Shown here in pieces: positions 10,359 through 19,957 of a DNA stretch of 64,000 bases. Made by a program: the position numbers and the translations under genes. Within the stretch, counting starts at the first letter, position 1. Each line of letters starts with the position of its first letter. Under the pieces are notes generated by a model that did no database searches, was not told the origin of the DNA, and saw nothing but the letters and a program-made list of their open reading frames with translations. Source of the DNA: DATKPC01 sp035524275 (GTDB taxonomy: Bacteria; Pseudomonadota; Gammaproteobacteria; Burkholderiales; Burkholderiaceae_F); the NCBI GenBank assembly GCA_035524275.1, contig DATKPC010000037.1, positions 6,128 through 70,127 of the forward strand, given 5' to 3'.

Positions 10359-11444
10359 ATGCCGCGCCCGATCCAGGCCATCGTCCACGTCGAGGCCCTT
10401 CGCCATAACCTCGACGTCGCGAAGCGACGCGCCGGCGGCCGCGCCGTCTGGGCGGTCGCCAAGGCGGATGCCTATGGCCACGGGATCGAGCAGGCCGTGG
10501 CCGCGTTCGGCGCTGCCGACGGCCTTGCCGTCCTCGATCTTGCCGAGGCGGCGCGCGCGCGCGCCGCCGGATGGACTCGACCGATCCTGCTGCTGGAGGG
10601 ATTCTTCGAGGCCGCCGACCTGGAGGCCGTCGTGCGTCTCGGTCTGGCGACCGTCGTTCATTGCGACACGCAGCTCGCGCTCCTCGAGCGTTCGCGCCCC
10701 GGCGGGCGTGTTGCGGTCCACCTCAAGTGCAACAGCGGCATGAACCGTCTGGGTTTCGAGCCGTCGCGGTTCGCAGCGGCGTTGGCGCGGGCGGCGTCGA
10801 TGCCGCACGTCGAAGTCGCCGCCGCGATGACGCACCTCGCCAACGCCGATGCGCGCGTCGCGGAGCCCGCATCGCCATCGGTGCGGGAGCAGATCGACCG
10901 CTTTGCCGAAGCGACGCGCGACTATCGCGGTCCGCGGTCGATCGCCAATTCGGCGGCGCTGATGCTGCAGCCTTCCGTCGGCGGCGACTCGGTGCGGCCG
11001 GGTATCGTGCTTTACGGCGGCGCGCCGTGCGCGGCGACGCCGGCGTCGGACCTCGGGCTGCTGCCGGCGATGTCGTTGCGGTCGCGGCTCCTGGAGGTGC
11101 GTGACGTGCCGAGCGGGGCGACCGTCGGTTATGGTGGCCGTTGGCAGGCGAGACGGCCGTCGCGCATCGGTGTCGTCGCCTGTGGCTATGCCGACGGGTA
11201 TCCGCGGCACGCACCGGACGGAACCCCGGTCGCGGTGGCCGGCCGCGTGGTGCCGCTGGCCGGTCGCGTCTCGATGGACATGCTGACGGTCGACCTGACC
11301 GGAATCGCGGACGCCGCGGTCGGCGCGGAAGTCGAGTTGTGGGGGCGCACCGTCGCGGTCGACGAGGTTGCGCAGCGCGCCGGCACGATCGGCTACGAAC
11401 TGCTCTGCGCGGTGGCGCCGCGCGTCGCGCGGAGCGTCGCCTGA
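10359..11444 (+). CDS. alr: Alanine racemase
   Basis: A PLP-dependent enzyme that interconverts L- and D-alanine for peptidoglycan. The product is 361 residues, the usual length. The PLP lysine is K35 in AVAKADAYGHG, and the C-terminal beta domain has ACGYADGYPR, VGYGGRW and the substrate-loop sequence GRVSMDMLTVDLT. ATG 10359 is chosen since MPRPIQAIVH matches the normal start; the frame is open upstream into the lplT promoter region. The radA start codon lies 1 bp beyond the stop, so the two are cotranscribed. Confidence 0.95.
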   Translation: MPRPIQAIVHVEALRHNLDVAKRRAGGRAVWAVAKADAYGHGIEQAVAAFGAADGLAVLDLAEAARARAAGWTRPILLLEGFFEAADLEAVVRLGLATVVHCDTQLALLERSRPGGRVAVHLKCNSGMNRLGFEPSRFAAALARAASMPHVEVAAAMTHLANADARVAEPASPSVREQIDRFAEATRDYRGPRSIANSAALMLQPSVGGDSVRPGIVLYGGAPCAATPASDLGLLPAMSLRSRLLEVRDVPSGATVGYGGRWQARRPSRIGVVACGYADGYPRHAPDGTPVAVAGRVVPLAGRVSMDMLTVDLTGIADAAVGAEVELWGRTVAVDEVAQRAGTIGYELLCAVAPRVARSVA

Positions 11445-11445
11445 G

Positions 11446-12816
11446 ATGGCCCGCCTGAGGACGCAATACGTCTGCGCGGAGTGTCACGCGGTGGCGCCGA
11501 AGTGGGCCGGGCAGTGCGCGCAATGCGGCGCCTGGAACACGCTGGCCGAGGCCATCGTCGATCCCGGCGCCGCCGGATCCTCGGCGCCGGCCGCCGCCGC
11601 CGGCGCGGTACAGGCGCTCGGAGGCGTCGTCGCCGCGGAACTCGACCGCAACCCGACCGGGATCGAGGAGTTCGACCGCGTCCTCGGCGGCGGGCTGGTC
11701 GAGGGCGGCGTCGTCCTGCTCGGCGGCGATCCCGGGATCGGCAAGTCGACTCTGCTGCTCCAGGCGCTCGCCGCGCTGTCGGCGCGCCAGCCGGTCCTCT
11801 ACGTCACCGGGGAAGAGTCGAATGCGCAAGTTGCGCTGCGCGCGCGGCGCCTCGGGCTCGGCGACGCGACGCTGCACCTGGTCGCGGAGACGAATCTCGA
11901 GACGATCCTCGCGACGATCGTCGCGGAAGCGCCGCGCGTGGTCGTCATCGACTCGATCCAGACGATGCACTGCGCGGCGCTGCCGTCGGCCGCCGGCTCG
12001 GTCGCCCAGGTCCGCGAATGCGCAGCGCAGTTGACGCGGCTGGCAAAGCGTGCCGGCACCAGCCTCGTCCTCATCGGCCACGTCACCAAGGAGGGCACGC
12101 TGGCCGGACCGCGGGTGCTGGAGCACATGGTCGACACGGTCCTCTATTTCGAAGGCGACACGCACTCGACGTATCGCCTCGTGCGCGCTTTCAAGAACCG
12201 CTATGGGGCCGTGAACGAGATCGGCGTCTTCGCGATGACCGAACGCGGGCTGCGCGGCATCGCGAACCCGTCCGCGATCTTCCTGTCGCAATACGGGACC
12301 GACGGCAAGGGCGGCACGGTGCCCGGCTCCTGCGTGCTCGTGACGCAGGAAGGGACGCGTCCGCTGCTGGTGGAGATCCAGGCGCTCGTGGACACTTCCC
12401 ACGTGCCGAATCCCCGCCGCCTGAGCGTCGGCGTGGATCCGCAGCGCCTGGCCCTGCTGCTGGCCGTTCTCAACCGGCACGCCGGGCTCGCCAGCTTCGA
12501 TCGCGACGTGTTCGTCAACGCCGTCGGCGGCGTCAGGATCGACGAGCCGGCCGCCGACCTCGCCGTGCTGCTGGCGATCGTCTCGTCGATCCGCAACCGG
12601 CCGGTGCCGCGAGGCTTGGTCGCGTTCGGCGAGGTCGGGCTTGCCGGCGAGATCCGTCCGGCGCCGCGCGGCCAGGAGCGCCTGCGCGAGGCCGCGAAGC
12701 TCGGATTCAATCGCGCCGTGATCCCGCGCGCCAACGCGCCGCGACAGCCGATCGAGGGCCTCGAGGTCATTGCGGTCGACCGGCTCGCGGAGGCGCTGGA
12801 ACGATTGGCCGATTGA
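11446..12816 (+). CDS. radA: DNA repair protein RadA
   Basis: A RecA-related motor that drives branch migration of recombination intermediates. The 456-residue protein has a C4 zinc finger (C10, C13, C24, C27), Walker A GGDPGIGKST at 93-102, a RadA motif KNRYG at 250-254 where E. coli has KNRFG, and a Lon-protease-like C-terminal domain (VFVNAVGGVRIDEPAADLAV) lacking a Ser-Lys dyad, as usual. It follows alr by 1 bp. Its stop codon lies inside the first unit of an 11-bp tandem array, so the last residues are encoded by repeat DNA. It is convergent with hpnE. Confidence 0.95.
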   Translation: MARLRTQYVCAECHAVAPKWAGQCAQCGAWNTLAEAIVDPGAAGSSAPAAAAGAVQALGGVVAAELDRNPTGIEEFDRVLGGGLVEGGVVLLGGDPGIGKSTLLLQALAALSARQPVLYVTGEESNAQVALRARRLGLGDATLHLVAETNLETILATIVAEAPRVVVIDSIQTMHCAALPSAAGSVAQVRECAAQLTRLAKRAGTSLVLIGHVTKEGTLAGPRVLEHMVDTVLYFEGDTHSTYRLVRAFKNRYGAVNEIGVFAMTERGLRGIANPSAIFLSQYGTDGKGGTVPGSCVLVTQEGTRPLLVEIQALVDTSHVPNPRRLSVGVDPQRLALLLAVLNRHAGLASFDRDVFVNAVGGVRIDEPAADLAVLLAIVSSIRNRPVPRGLVAFGEVGLAGEIRPAPRGQERLREAAKLGFNRAVIPRANAPRQPIEGLEVIAVDRLAEALERLAD

Positions 12817-12863
12817 CGGCCGGCTGACGTCCGACTGACGCCCGATCGACGGCCGATCGACGC
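12809..12863. repeat. Five tandem copies of an 11-bp unit at the radA/hpnE junction
   Basis: Five back-to-back units follow the pattern CCGRYYGACGN: CCGATTGACGG (12809), CCGGCTGACGT (12820), CCGACTGACGC (12831), CCGATCGACGG (12842) and CCGATCGACGC (12853). The first contains the radA stop codon and the rest fill most of the gap to the hpnE stop at 12889. The unit length is close to one helical turn. Neighbouring units differ at only two to four positions, which suggests replication slippage followed by drift. Confidence 0.85.
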
Positions 12864-12888
12864 GCGGGGAGCACGCCGCCGCGCCGCC

Positions 12889-14280
12889 TCAGCCGAAATC
12901 CTGCAGCGCGGCGCGCGCCGCGGCGATCCCGGAGCGGACGGAGCCTTCGAGCGTCGAGGGATACGGACTGTCGGCCGCGTCGGACGCGAGATACAGGCCC
13001 GGCAGCGGCAGGCGCGTCGCCGGGCGCACGAGGCCGGGCGACGGGACGATCGTCGCGTGCTTCTCGCGCAGCACGGCGTGGTCGATCGGCAACGGCAGCT
13101 GCAGGTCCGAGGCGAGCTGCGCCGATGCCGCGGCAGCCAGGTCGCCGGCGTCGAGCTGCTCGTGCGGGCCGGAGCCGCTGACGACGACGGCCAGGACGCC
13201 GCTGCACGCCGGGTCGAGCCAACCGCGGTCGAAGACGAATTGGCCGTAGCGCCGTTCGCCCGGCCGCGAGCGCAGCGCAAGCAGGGGTCGCGGGAGGCGG
13301 AACGCGCTCGACGTTCTCAGGTACACGGTCGCGATCGGGGCGTGCCGGACCCGCCGCAGCGCGGCAACGACGGCATCGAGCGGCGCCCGCGCGGCGCTTT
13401 CGAGCAGGCTGGCTGCGCGGTCTGCCGGCAGCGCAAGGACGATCGCGTCGGCCGGAAACTCCGCATCGCGGGTCTGCACGCGCCATCCGCCCGATGCGTC
13501 GTGCTCGAGTCGGCGTATCGGCTGTCGCCAGTGGAAGGCGACGCCGCGCTGCGCGAGGTGCGCCTGCGCGGCATCCGGAAACGTCGCCGACAGGTCGCGC
13601 CGCGCAATGAGGTAGCGGCTGGCAGCCGACGTCGCGCCAAGGCTGTCGCGCAGCACGTTGAGCAGCGTGCGTGCCGATGCCTGGTCGAGCGGGACATTGA
13701 GGGCCGCAAGGCACAGCGGATCCCAGAGGCGCTCGACGCATCGCGCCGGATGCTCGCGGAACAATGTCGAAGCCGGGGCGTCCGGCTCGACGCGCCATCC
13801 CGCGCAGCGCCGGCGGGCGACCCAGGCGACGATCGCCGTGCGTTCCGCCGCCGACAGGCCGCGCGCTCCGACGAGCGCCTGCAGCAGGTGCCACGGCGCC
13901 GGCGCCCGCCCGGCCGCAATCCGGAAGCCGTCCGGGTACTGCAGCTCGAACGGCGACTCGAACAGCGCCTGCTCCGGCGCGAGCCCGACCTCGCGCATCA
14001 GCGCGCGGGTGCTGCGGTACGCGCCCAGCAGCAGGTGCTGGCCGTTGTCGAGCGCAAACGCGCGGTCGCCCAGCCGCACGACGACACGGCGGGCCCGGCC
14101 ACCGGGATGGGGCGCGGCGTCGACGACGCGCACGTCAGCGCCGCCCCGCTGCAGTTCGATCGCGCTGGCGAGGCCGGACCAGCCGGCGCCGGCCACGAGC
14201 ACGCGCGGCGGGCGCCCGGAGAAGCGCGCGTCGCGGCGGGTCAAGTCGCGGGCCGCGGCCACCGCGCGCCGAATACCCAT
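12889..14280 (-). CDS. hpnE: Squalene-associated FAD-dependent desaturase HpnE
   Basis: HpnE performs the last, NAD(P)H- and FAD-dependent step of the HpnCDE route, reducing hydroxysqualene to squalene, the hopanoid precursor. The 463-residue protein has the Rossmann FAD loop VLVAGAGWSGLASAIELQ, the GGRAR segment of this flavoprotein superfamily, NGQHLLLGAY, and a C-terminal YLASDAADSPYPSTLEGSVR that closes the FAD site. ATG 14280 gives a 40-bp overlap with hpnD. A TTG at 14244 would give a 4-bp TTGA overlap and a more usual N-terminus, and is a real alternative. It is last of three coupled genes. Confidence 0.93.
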   Translation of the reverse strand: MGIRRAVAAARDLTRRDARFSGRPPRVLVAGAGWSGLASAIELQRGGADVRVVDAAPHPGGRARRVVVRLGDRAFALDNGQHLLLGAYRSTRALMREVGLAPEQALFESPFELQYPDGFRIAAGRAPAPWHLLQALVGARGLSAAERTAIVAWVARRRCAGWRVEPDAPASTLFREHPARCVERLWDPLCLAALNVPLDQASARTLLNVLRDSLGATSAASRYLIARRDLSATFPDAAQAHLAQRGVAFHWRQPIRRLEHDASGGWRVQTRDAEFPADAIVLALPADRAASLLESAARAPLDAVVAALRRVRHAPIATVYLRTSSAFRLPRPLLALRSRPGERRYGQFVFDRGWLDPACSGVLAVVVSGSGPHEQLDAGDLAAAASAQLASDLQLPLPIDHAVLREKHATIVPSPGLVRPATRLPLPGLYLASDAADSPYPSTLEGSVRSGIAAARAALQDFG

Positions 14281-15104
14281 GTCCGCCAGGCAATGGCGAA
14301 CTTGCGCAGCGGCGTCAACGCGATCCGCTGGTGCAGCACGCGGAACCGCTCGCGCTCGATTTCCTCGAGCAGCGTCCGGTAGATCGCGCCCATGATGAGC
14401 CCGGGCCGCTGCGCCCGGCGGTCCGCGTCCGGAAGCGTCGCGAGCGCCGCATCGTAGGTTTCGCGCGCCCGTTGCGCCTGGAAGCGCATCAGGTCCTCGA
14501 AGCCGTCGACGTAGCGGGAGGCGACGAGGTCGGCCACCTTGACGCCGAACCGCTGCAGGTCCTCGATCGGCAGGTAGATCCGCCCGCGCCTCGCGTCCTC
14601 GCCGACGTCGCGGATGATGTTGATGAGCTGCAGCGCCCGCCCGAGACGGCGCGCATAGTCGAACGTGGCGGGGTCGCTGGCGCCGAAGATCCCGGCCGAC
14701 ATCTCGCCGACGACGCCGGCGACGAGGTGGCAGTAACGGGCCAGCGCGGTGAAGTCCAGGTAGCGGTTTTGCGACAGGTCCATCGCCATGCCTTCGAGCA
14801 CCTGTTCGAGGCGTTCGTGCGTGATCCCGTAGCGCGCCATGTCGGCCGCCGCGAGCGCCCTCGTCACGGGGTGCTGCGGGTCGCCGGCGGCGACGCGCGC
14901 GAGTTCCGTCGCCCACCAGGCGAGCTTCGAGCGCGCGACCGACGGGTCGGCGCCGCTGGCGTCGACGATGTCGTCGACTTCGCGGCAGTAGGCGTATAGC
15001 GCCGTGATCGCGCGACGGCGCTCCGGTGGCAGGAACAGGAAGCTGTAATAGAAGCTCGAGCCGCTTGCCGCCGCCTTCTGCGCGCAGTACTGGTCCGGTG
15101 TCAT
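14241..15104 (-). CDS. hpnD: Presqualene diphosphate synthase HpnD
   Basis: It condenses two farnesyl diphosphates head-to-head into presqualene diphosphate. The 287-residue protein has both Mg-binding aspartate motifs of the trans-isoprenyl diphosphate synthase fold: DDIVD at 44-48 and the NIIRDVGED stretch at 162-170, followed by RGRIYLP. FYYSFLFLP near residue 20 is typical of the family. The ATG at 15104 overlaps the hpnC stop by 4 bp (ATGA), so translation is coupled. Confidence 0.94.
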   Translation of the reverse strand: MTPDQYCAQKAAASGSSFYYSFLFLPPERRRAITALYAYCREVDDIVDASGADPSVARSKLAWWATELARVAAGDPQHPVTRALAAADMARYGITHERLEQVLEGMAMDLSQNRYLDFTALARYCHLVAGVVGEMSAGIFGASDPATFDYARRLGRALQLINIIRDVGEDARRGRIYLPIEDLQRFGVKVADLVASRYVDGFEDLMRFQAQRARETYDAALATLPDADRRAQRPGLIMGAIYRTLLEEIERERFRVLHQRIALTPLRKFAIAWRTWVFGARWPRPAT

Positions 15105-15940
15105 CGCGACGGATCCGGGGTGAGCGGCAGCGGAGGCGGTGCCGGCATCGTGAGCGCGCGCGCGCCAACGACCAGCCAGTCGGTCGCCGCCAGCGTCGGC
15201 CGGTGCCGGAAGACGTCGCCGCCGACCGCGTCGATCCGCTGCGCGATTCGCAAACCGCCCTGGATCACGAGGCGCAGTTCCCAGCCCAGCCGGCCCCGAA
15301 GTCGCCGCGCGAGCGGCGCACCGGACCACATCAGTGCCCGCGCCCGCCCGACCTGGCGTGCCATCAGGGCCGTCCAGGCCGGCCCCTGCGCGCCGGCCGC
15401 GATCTGCGCTTCGTCGATGCGCGCCGCCGCGAGCTCCGACTGCGGCAGGTACACGCGTCCCTTGGCCCAGTCGATCGCGACGTCCTGCCAGAAGTTGATC
15501 AGCTGCAGCGCGGTGCATATCGCGTCGGACTCCCGCTCGGCGTCGGCGTCGCGGCACCCGTAGAGCGCCAGCAGCAGGCGGCCGACCGGATTCGCCGAGC
15601 GGCGGCAGTAGTCGAGCAGGGCCGGGTAGTCGGGGTAGCGCGTCACGCGGACGTCCTGCTCGAAGGCGGACAGCAGGTCGCGCAGCAGGTCGACGGGCAG
15701 CCCGTGGCGGGACACCGCCGCGGCGAGCGCCGGCCAGGCGGTCGCGCGTCGGGCTTCGATGGCATCGAGTTCGCGGCGCAGCGCGCCGAGTTGCGCCAGG
15801 CGTTGGGAGGGGCTCGCGTCGCCCTCGTCGGCGACGTCGTCGGCGTGGCGGGCGAAGGCATAGATCGCGAGCACCGCGGGTCTCAACGCGCCCGGCATCA
15901 GCCAGGAAGCGACGGGAAAATTCTCGTAGTGATCGGCCAT
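15101..15940 (-). CDS. hpnC: Squalene synthase HpnC (hydroxysqualene synthase)
   Basis: HpnC converts presqualene diphosphate to hydroxysqualene. The 279-residue protein is a paralogue of HpnD with its own aspartate motifs, DDVADEGD at 34-41 and the diagnostic WQDVAIDW at 151-158, then KGRVYLP. MADHYENFPVASWLMPG is the usual HpnC start; the frame stays open upstream across tRNA-Leu on the opposite strand, which is not coding. It is first gene of hpnC-D-E. The squalene-hopene cyclase gene is not in this window. Confidence 0.94.
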   Translation of the reverse strand: MADHYENFPVASWLMPGALRPAVLAIYAFARHADDVADEGDASPSQRLAQLGALRRELDAIEARRATAWPALAAAVSRHGLPVDLLRDLLSAFEQDVRVTRYPDYPALLDYCRRSANPVGRLLLALYGCRDADAERESDAICTALQLINFWQDVAIDWAKGRVYLPQSELAAARIDEAQIAAGAQGPAWTALMARQVGRARALMWSGAPLARRLRGRLGWELRLVIQGGLRIAQRIDAVGGDVFRHRPTLAATDWLVVGARALTMPAPPPLPLTPDPSR

Positions 15941-16106
15941 CTGCCGTGAACGGTCGTTGGCGGCGCTCGTCGTTGGCGCCGCGCGCGGCACACTAGCATG
16001 CGCCGGCGGAGCCTCGTGGTGGCGATCGAGTAAAATCCGCGCGCGGTTCGTGGATCCGCAGGAGGGGAGGCTCGCGCGAGGAGCAATCGGCGCAGCGGGT
16101 CCCCGG

Positions 16107-16193
16107 GCGAAGGTGGCGAAATTGGTAGACGCACCAGGTTTAGGTCCTGACGCCTTCACCGGCATGGGGGTTCGAGTCCCCCCCTTCGCACCA
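16107..16193 (+). tRNA. tRNA-Leu (anticodon UAG)
   Basis: An 87-nt type II tRNA. The acceptor arms GCGAAGG and CCTTCGC pair fully and CCA is encoded (16191-16193). The D arm has AATTGGTAGAC, the anticodon loop is TTTAGGT (anticodon TAG), there is a long variable arm, and the T arm is GGGGGTTCGAGTCCCCC. The anticodon stem CCAGG/CCTGA has an unpaired C-A at 27-43. It lies between divergent hpnC and tig. Confidence 0.97.
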
Positions 16194-16303
16194 CGAGTCG
16201 CGATCGCGATTGCCGCCGCGGCATCGCCCGCCGGTGCGGACCGATTCCGGTCCGCGGCGGCGGCGCCGGCAGCGTGCGCCATGTCACCTCACGCAACCTG
16301 AGC

Positions 16304-16322
16304 GGCCGCCCGCGCGGCCTTT
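16304..16322 (+). terminator. Weak stem-loop ahead of tig
   Basis: GGCCGC and GCGGCC pair around a CCGC loop and are followed by only three Ts. It could end the tRNA-Leu transcript 110 bp upstream, or be a structure in the tig leader. The short T-run makes the call weak. Confidence 0.3.
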
Positions 16323-16330
16323 GATCGAAC

Positions 16331-17644
16331 ATGCAACCAGTCATCGAAGCGCTCGGCGCGCTGGAACGCCGCGTCGACCTGTCGGTCTCGGCGCCCGATA
16401 TCGAGCGCGAAGTCACGACCCGCCTCAACAAGATTGCCCGCGACGCGACGCTGCCCGGCTTCCGCAAGGGCAAGGTCCCGCTGCGGATGATCGCCGCGTC
16501 CTACGGCGCCCAGGTCCACGCCGAGGTGCTCAACGCGAAGGTCGCGGCGGCGTTCGACGCCGCCGTGGCCGCCAGCAAGCTTCGGCTCGCGGGCTCGCCG
16601 CGCGTCGAGGCGAAGGCGGGTTCGTCCGACGCCGAACTGGCGTTCTCCGCGACGTTCGAAGTGATGCCGGAAGTGGCGGTCGCCGACCTGTCGACCACGG
16701 AGGTCAGGAAGGCGACGTGTCCGGTGGGGGACGCCGAGGTCGACCGGACGCTGGAAATCATGCGTCGCCAGAGAGCGTCGTTCCGGGCGCGCGAAGGCGG
16801 CGCCCATGAAGGCGACCGCGTCGTCGCCGACTTCGTCGGAACGATCGACGGCGTCGCCTTCGAAGGCGGCAAGGCGGAGAATTTCTCGTTCGTCGTCGGC
16901 CAGGGCCGGATGCTGCCGGATTTCGAAGCCGGACTGCGCGGCGCGGCGGCCGGCGAGACGAAGTCCTTCCCGGTGACGTTCCCTGCCGACTACCACGGCC
17001 GCGACGTCGCCGGGAAGACGGCGCAGTTCGAGGCCACCGTCCGCAGCGTCGAGGAGCCGGTGCTGCCGGCGCTGGACGAGGAATTCGCGCGTTCGCTGGG
17101 TATCGCGGATGGCAGCCTGGTGCGCATGCGCGCCGAGGTGAAGGCGAATCTGGAACGGGAGGTCGCGGCGCGCCTGAAGGCGCGGACCAAGGACAGCGTG
17201 ATGGGCGCGCTGCTGGGGGCCGCGACGTTCGAGCTGCCGCGAGGTCTCGTCGAGAACGAGAAGCAGGAACTCGCGCGCTCGTTGCGCGCCCGCTCGGCGC
17301 CCGCGCCGCAGGCCGGCGCGACCGAAGAGCCGCTGCCGCCGGCGCTCGTCGAGGCGGTGGCGCCGCAGGCCGAGCGGCGCGTGCGCCTCGGCCTCCTGGT
17401 CGCCGAACTCGTGCGCAGCGAGAAGCTGCAGGCGCGCCAGGACCAGGTACGCAAGGCGATCGAGGAGGTCGCGCAGAGCTACGAGAAGCCGGCGGAAGTC
17501 ATCCAGTGGTACCTCGGCAACCGCGAGCGGCTCTCGGAGGTCGAGTCGATGGTCACCGAGGACAACGTCGTGGCCTGGGTTCTCGCCCACGCCCGCGCGG
17601 TCGAGGCGCCGGTCGCGTTCGACGAGCTGATGGGACATGCGTAG
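16331..17644 (+). CDS. tig: Trigger factor, ribosome-associated chaperone
   Basis: Trigger factor binds nascent chains at the ribosomal exit tunnel and has prolyl isomerase activity. The 437-residue product (E. coli 432) carries the ribosome-docking signature GFRKGKVP near residues 43-50, the FKBP-type PPIase domain around 150-245 (GDRVVADFVGTIDG, FSFVVGQGRMLPDFE), and a helical C-terminal chaperone domain. It heads the tig-clpP-clpX-lon quality-control block. The gap to clpP is short (52 bp), so the two are probably cotranscribed. Confidence 0.96.
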   Translation: MQPVIEALGALERRVDLSVSAPDIEREVTTRLNKIARDATLPGFRKGKVPLRMIAASYGAQVHAEVLNAKVAAAFDAAVAASKLRLAGSPRVEAKAGSSDAELAFSATFEVMPEVAVADLSTTEVRKATCPVGDAEVDRTLEIMRRQRASFRAREGGAHEGDRVVADFVGTIDGVAFEGGKAENFSFVVGQGRMLPDFEAGLRGAAAGETKSFPVTFPADYHGRDVAGKTAQFEATVRSVEEPVLPALDEEFARSLGIADGSLVRMRAEVKANLEREVAARLKARTKDSVMGALLGAATFELPRGLVENEKQELARSLRARSAPAPQAGATEEPLPPALVEAVAPQAERRVRLGLLVAELVRSEKLQARQDQVRKAIEEVAQSYEKPAEVIQWYLGNRERLSEVESMVTEDNVVAWVLAHARAVEAPVAFDELMGHA

Positions 17645-17696
17645 TCTCCGGTAGTGTCGCGTGCGGCGGGCGCTCCGCCGATCGATGGAGGAATCG

Positions 17697-18377
17697 ATGC
17701 AAGGAAGCAATCGGATGGCAGGTTTCGGCGGGCCGGCGACGGGCGGGCGGACGGCGGCGGATCTCGACGCCGGCCCGACGGGCCTCGGTATGGTCCCGGT
17801 GGTCATCGAGCAGAGCGGCCGCGGCGAGCGGGCCTACGACATCTATTCGCGCCTTCTTCGCGATCGCGTCGTCTTCCTCGTGGGGCCGGTCAACGACCAG
17901 ACCGCGAATCTCGTCGTCGCGCAGCTGCTGTTCCTGGAGTCGGAAAACCCGGACAAGGACATCGCGCTGTACATCAACTCGCCGGGCGGCTCGGTGTATT
18001 CCGGGCTGGCCATCTACGACACGATGCAGTTCATCAAGCCGGACGTCTCGACGATCTGCGTCGGGATGGCGGCCAGCATGGGGGCGTTCCTGCTCGCTGC
18101 CGGCGCGAAGGGCAAGCGCTACGCGCTGCCCAACTCGAGGATCATGATCCACCAGCCGTCCGGCGGCTCGCAGGGCCAGGCGTCGGACATCGAGATCCAG
18201 GCGCGCGAGATCCTGCAGCTTCGCGAGCGGATGAACGCGATCTTCGCCGAACGCACCGGCCAGCCGGTCGAGCGTATCTCGCGCGACACCGACCGCGACA
18301 ACTTCATGTCGGCGGAGGATGCAGTAAGCTACGGGCTGATCGACAGGATCTTCGTCAAGCGCGGCGACGGCGGTTGA
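17697..18377 (+). CDS. clpP: ATP-dependent Clp protease proteolytic subunit
   Basis: ClpP is the serine protease barrel that ClpX feeds. The catalytic triad is visible: Ser127 in GMAASMGAFLL, His152 in MIHQPSGG and Asp201 in RDTDRDNF, with the spacing of E. coli S97-H122-D171. ATG 17697 is taken because GGAGGA lies 4-5 bp upstream, giving 226 residues. The first 30 are a variable extension that resembles a removable propeptide. An ATG at 17715 is possible. The reading frame extends to a GTG at 17661, which lacks a good ribosome-binding site. Confidence 0.96.
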   Translation: MQGSNRMAGFGGPATGGRTAADLDAGPTGLGMVPVVIEQSGRGERAYDIYSRLLRDRVVFLVGPVNDQTANLVVAQLLFLESENPDKDIALYINSPGGSVYSGLAIYDTMQFIKPDVSTICVGMAASMGAFLLAAGAKGKRYALPNSRIMIHQPSGGSQGQASDIEIQAREILQLRERMNAIFAERTGQPVERISRDTDRDNFMSAEDAVSYGLIDRIFVKRGDGG

Positions 18378-18433
18378 GCCGCAGGATGCAGCGCATCGTT
18401 CAACGACGATTCGGGTAGCGGGAGTCGCGCCTC

Positions 18434-19699
<1,266 letters not shown>

Positions 19700-19957
19700 A
19701 CGCGCCGCGCCGCCGCGCCGCGGCGCCATCGCGGGGAAAAGCCGCGGAATCCCGGGGTCTGGTGCGTCTTCCGACGCCGTTTCGCGTAATTAGCGCCCGG
19801 TTCCAGGGGCTTTCCGGCCTTTCGGCGCCCCGACGGGCCGCCCCGGGCGCGCCATCCGGGCGTGCTAGAGTGGTTCCGTCGCTGGGGGTCGCCGAGGCCC
19901 GATTGAATCGGTGCCTGGCGCCCCCATCTGCGTCCCATCGTTCCCGCAGGAAGACCC

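Noticed and set aside
12809..12863. 11-bp array considered as a CRISPR remnant
   Set aside because: Units are contiguous with no spacers and are too short; no cas gene is near.
15941..16282. Upstream extension of the hpnC frame on the minus strand
   Set aside because: It reads through tRNA-Leu; HpnC family proteins start at the position chosen.
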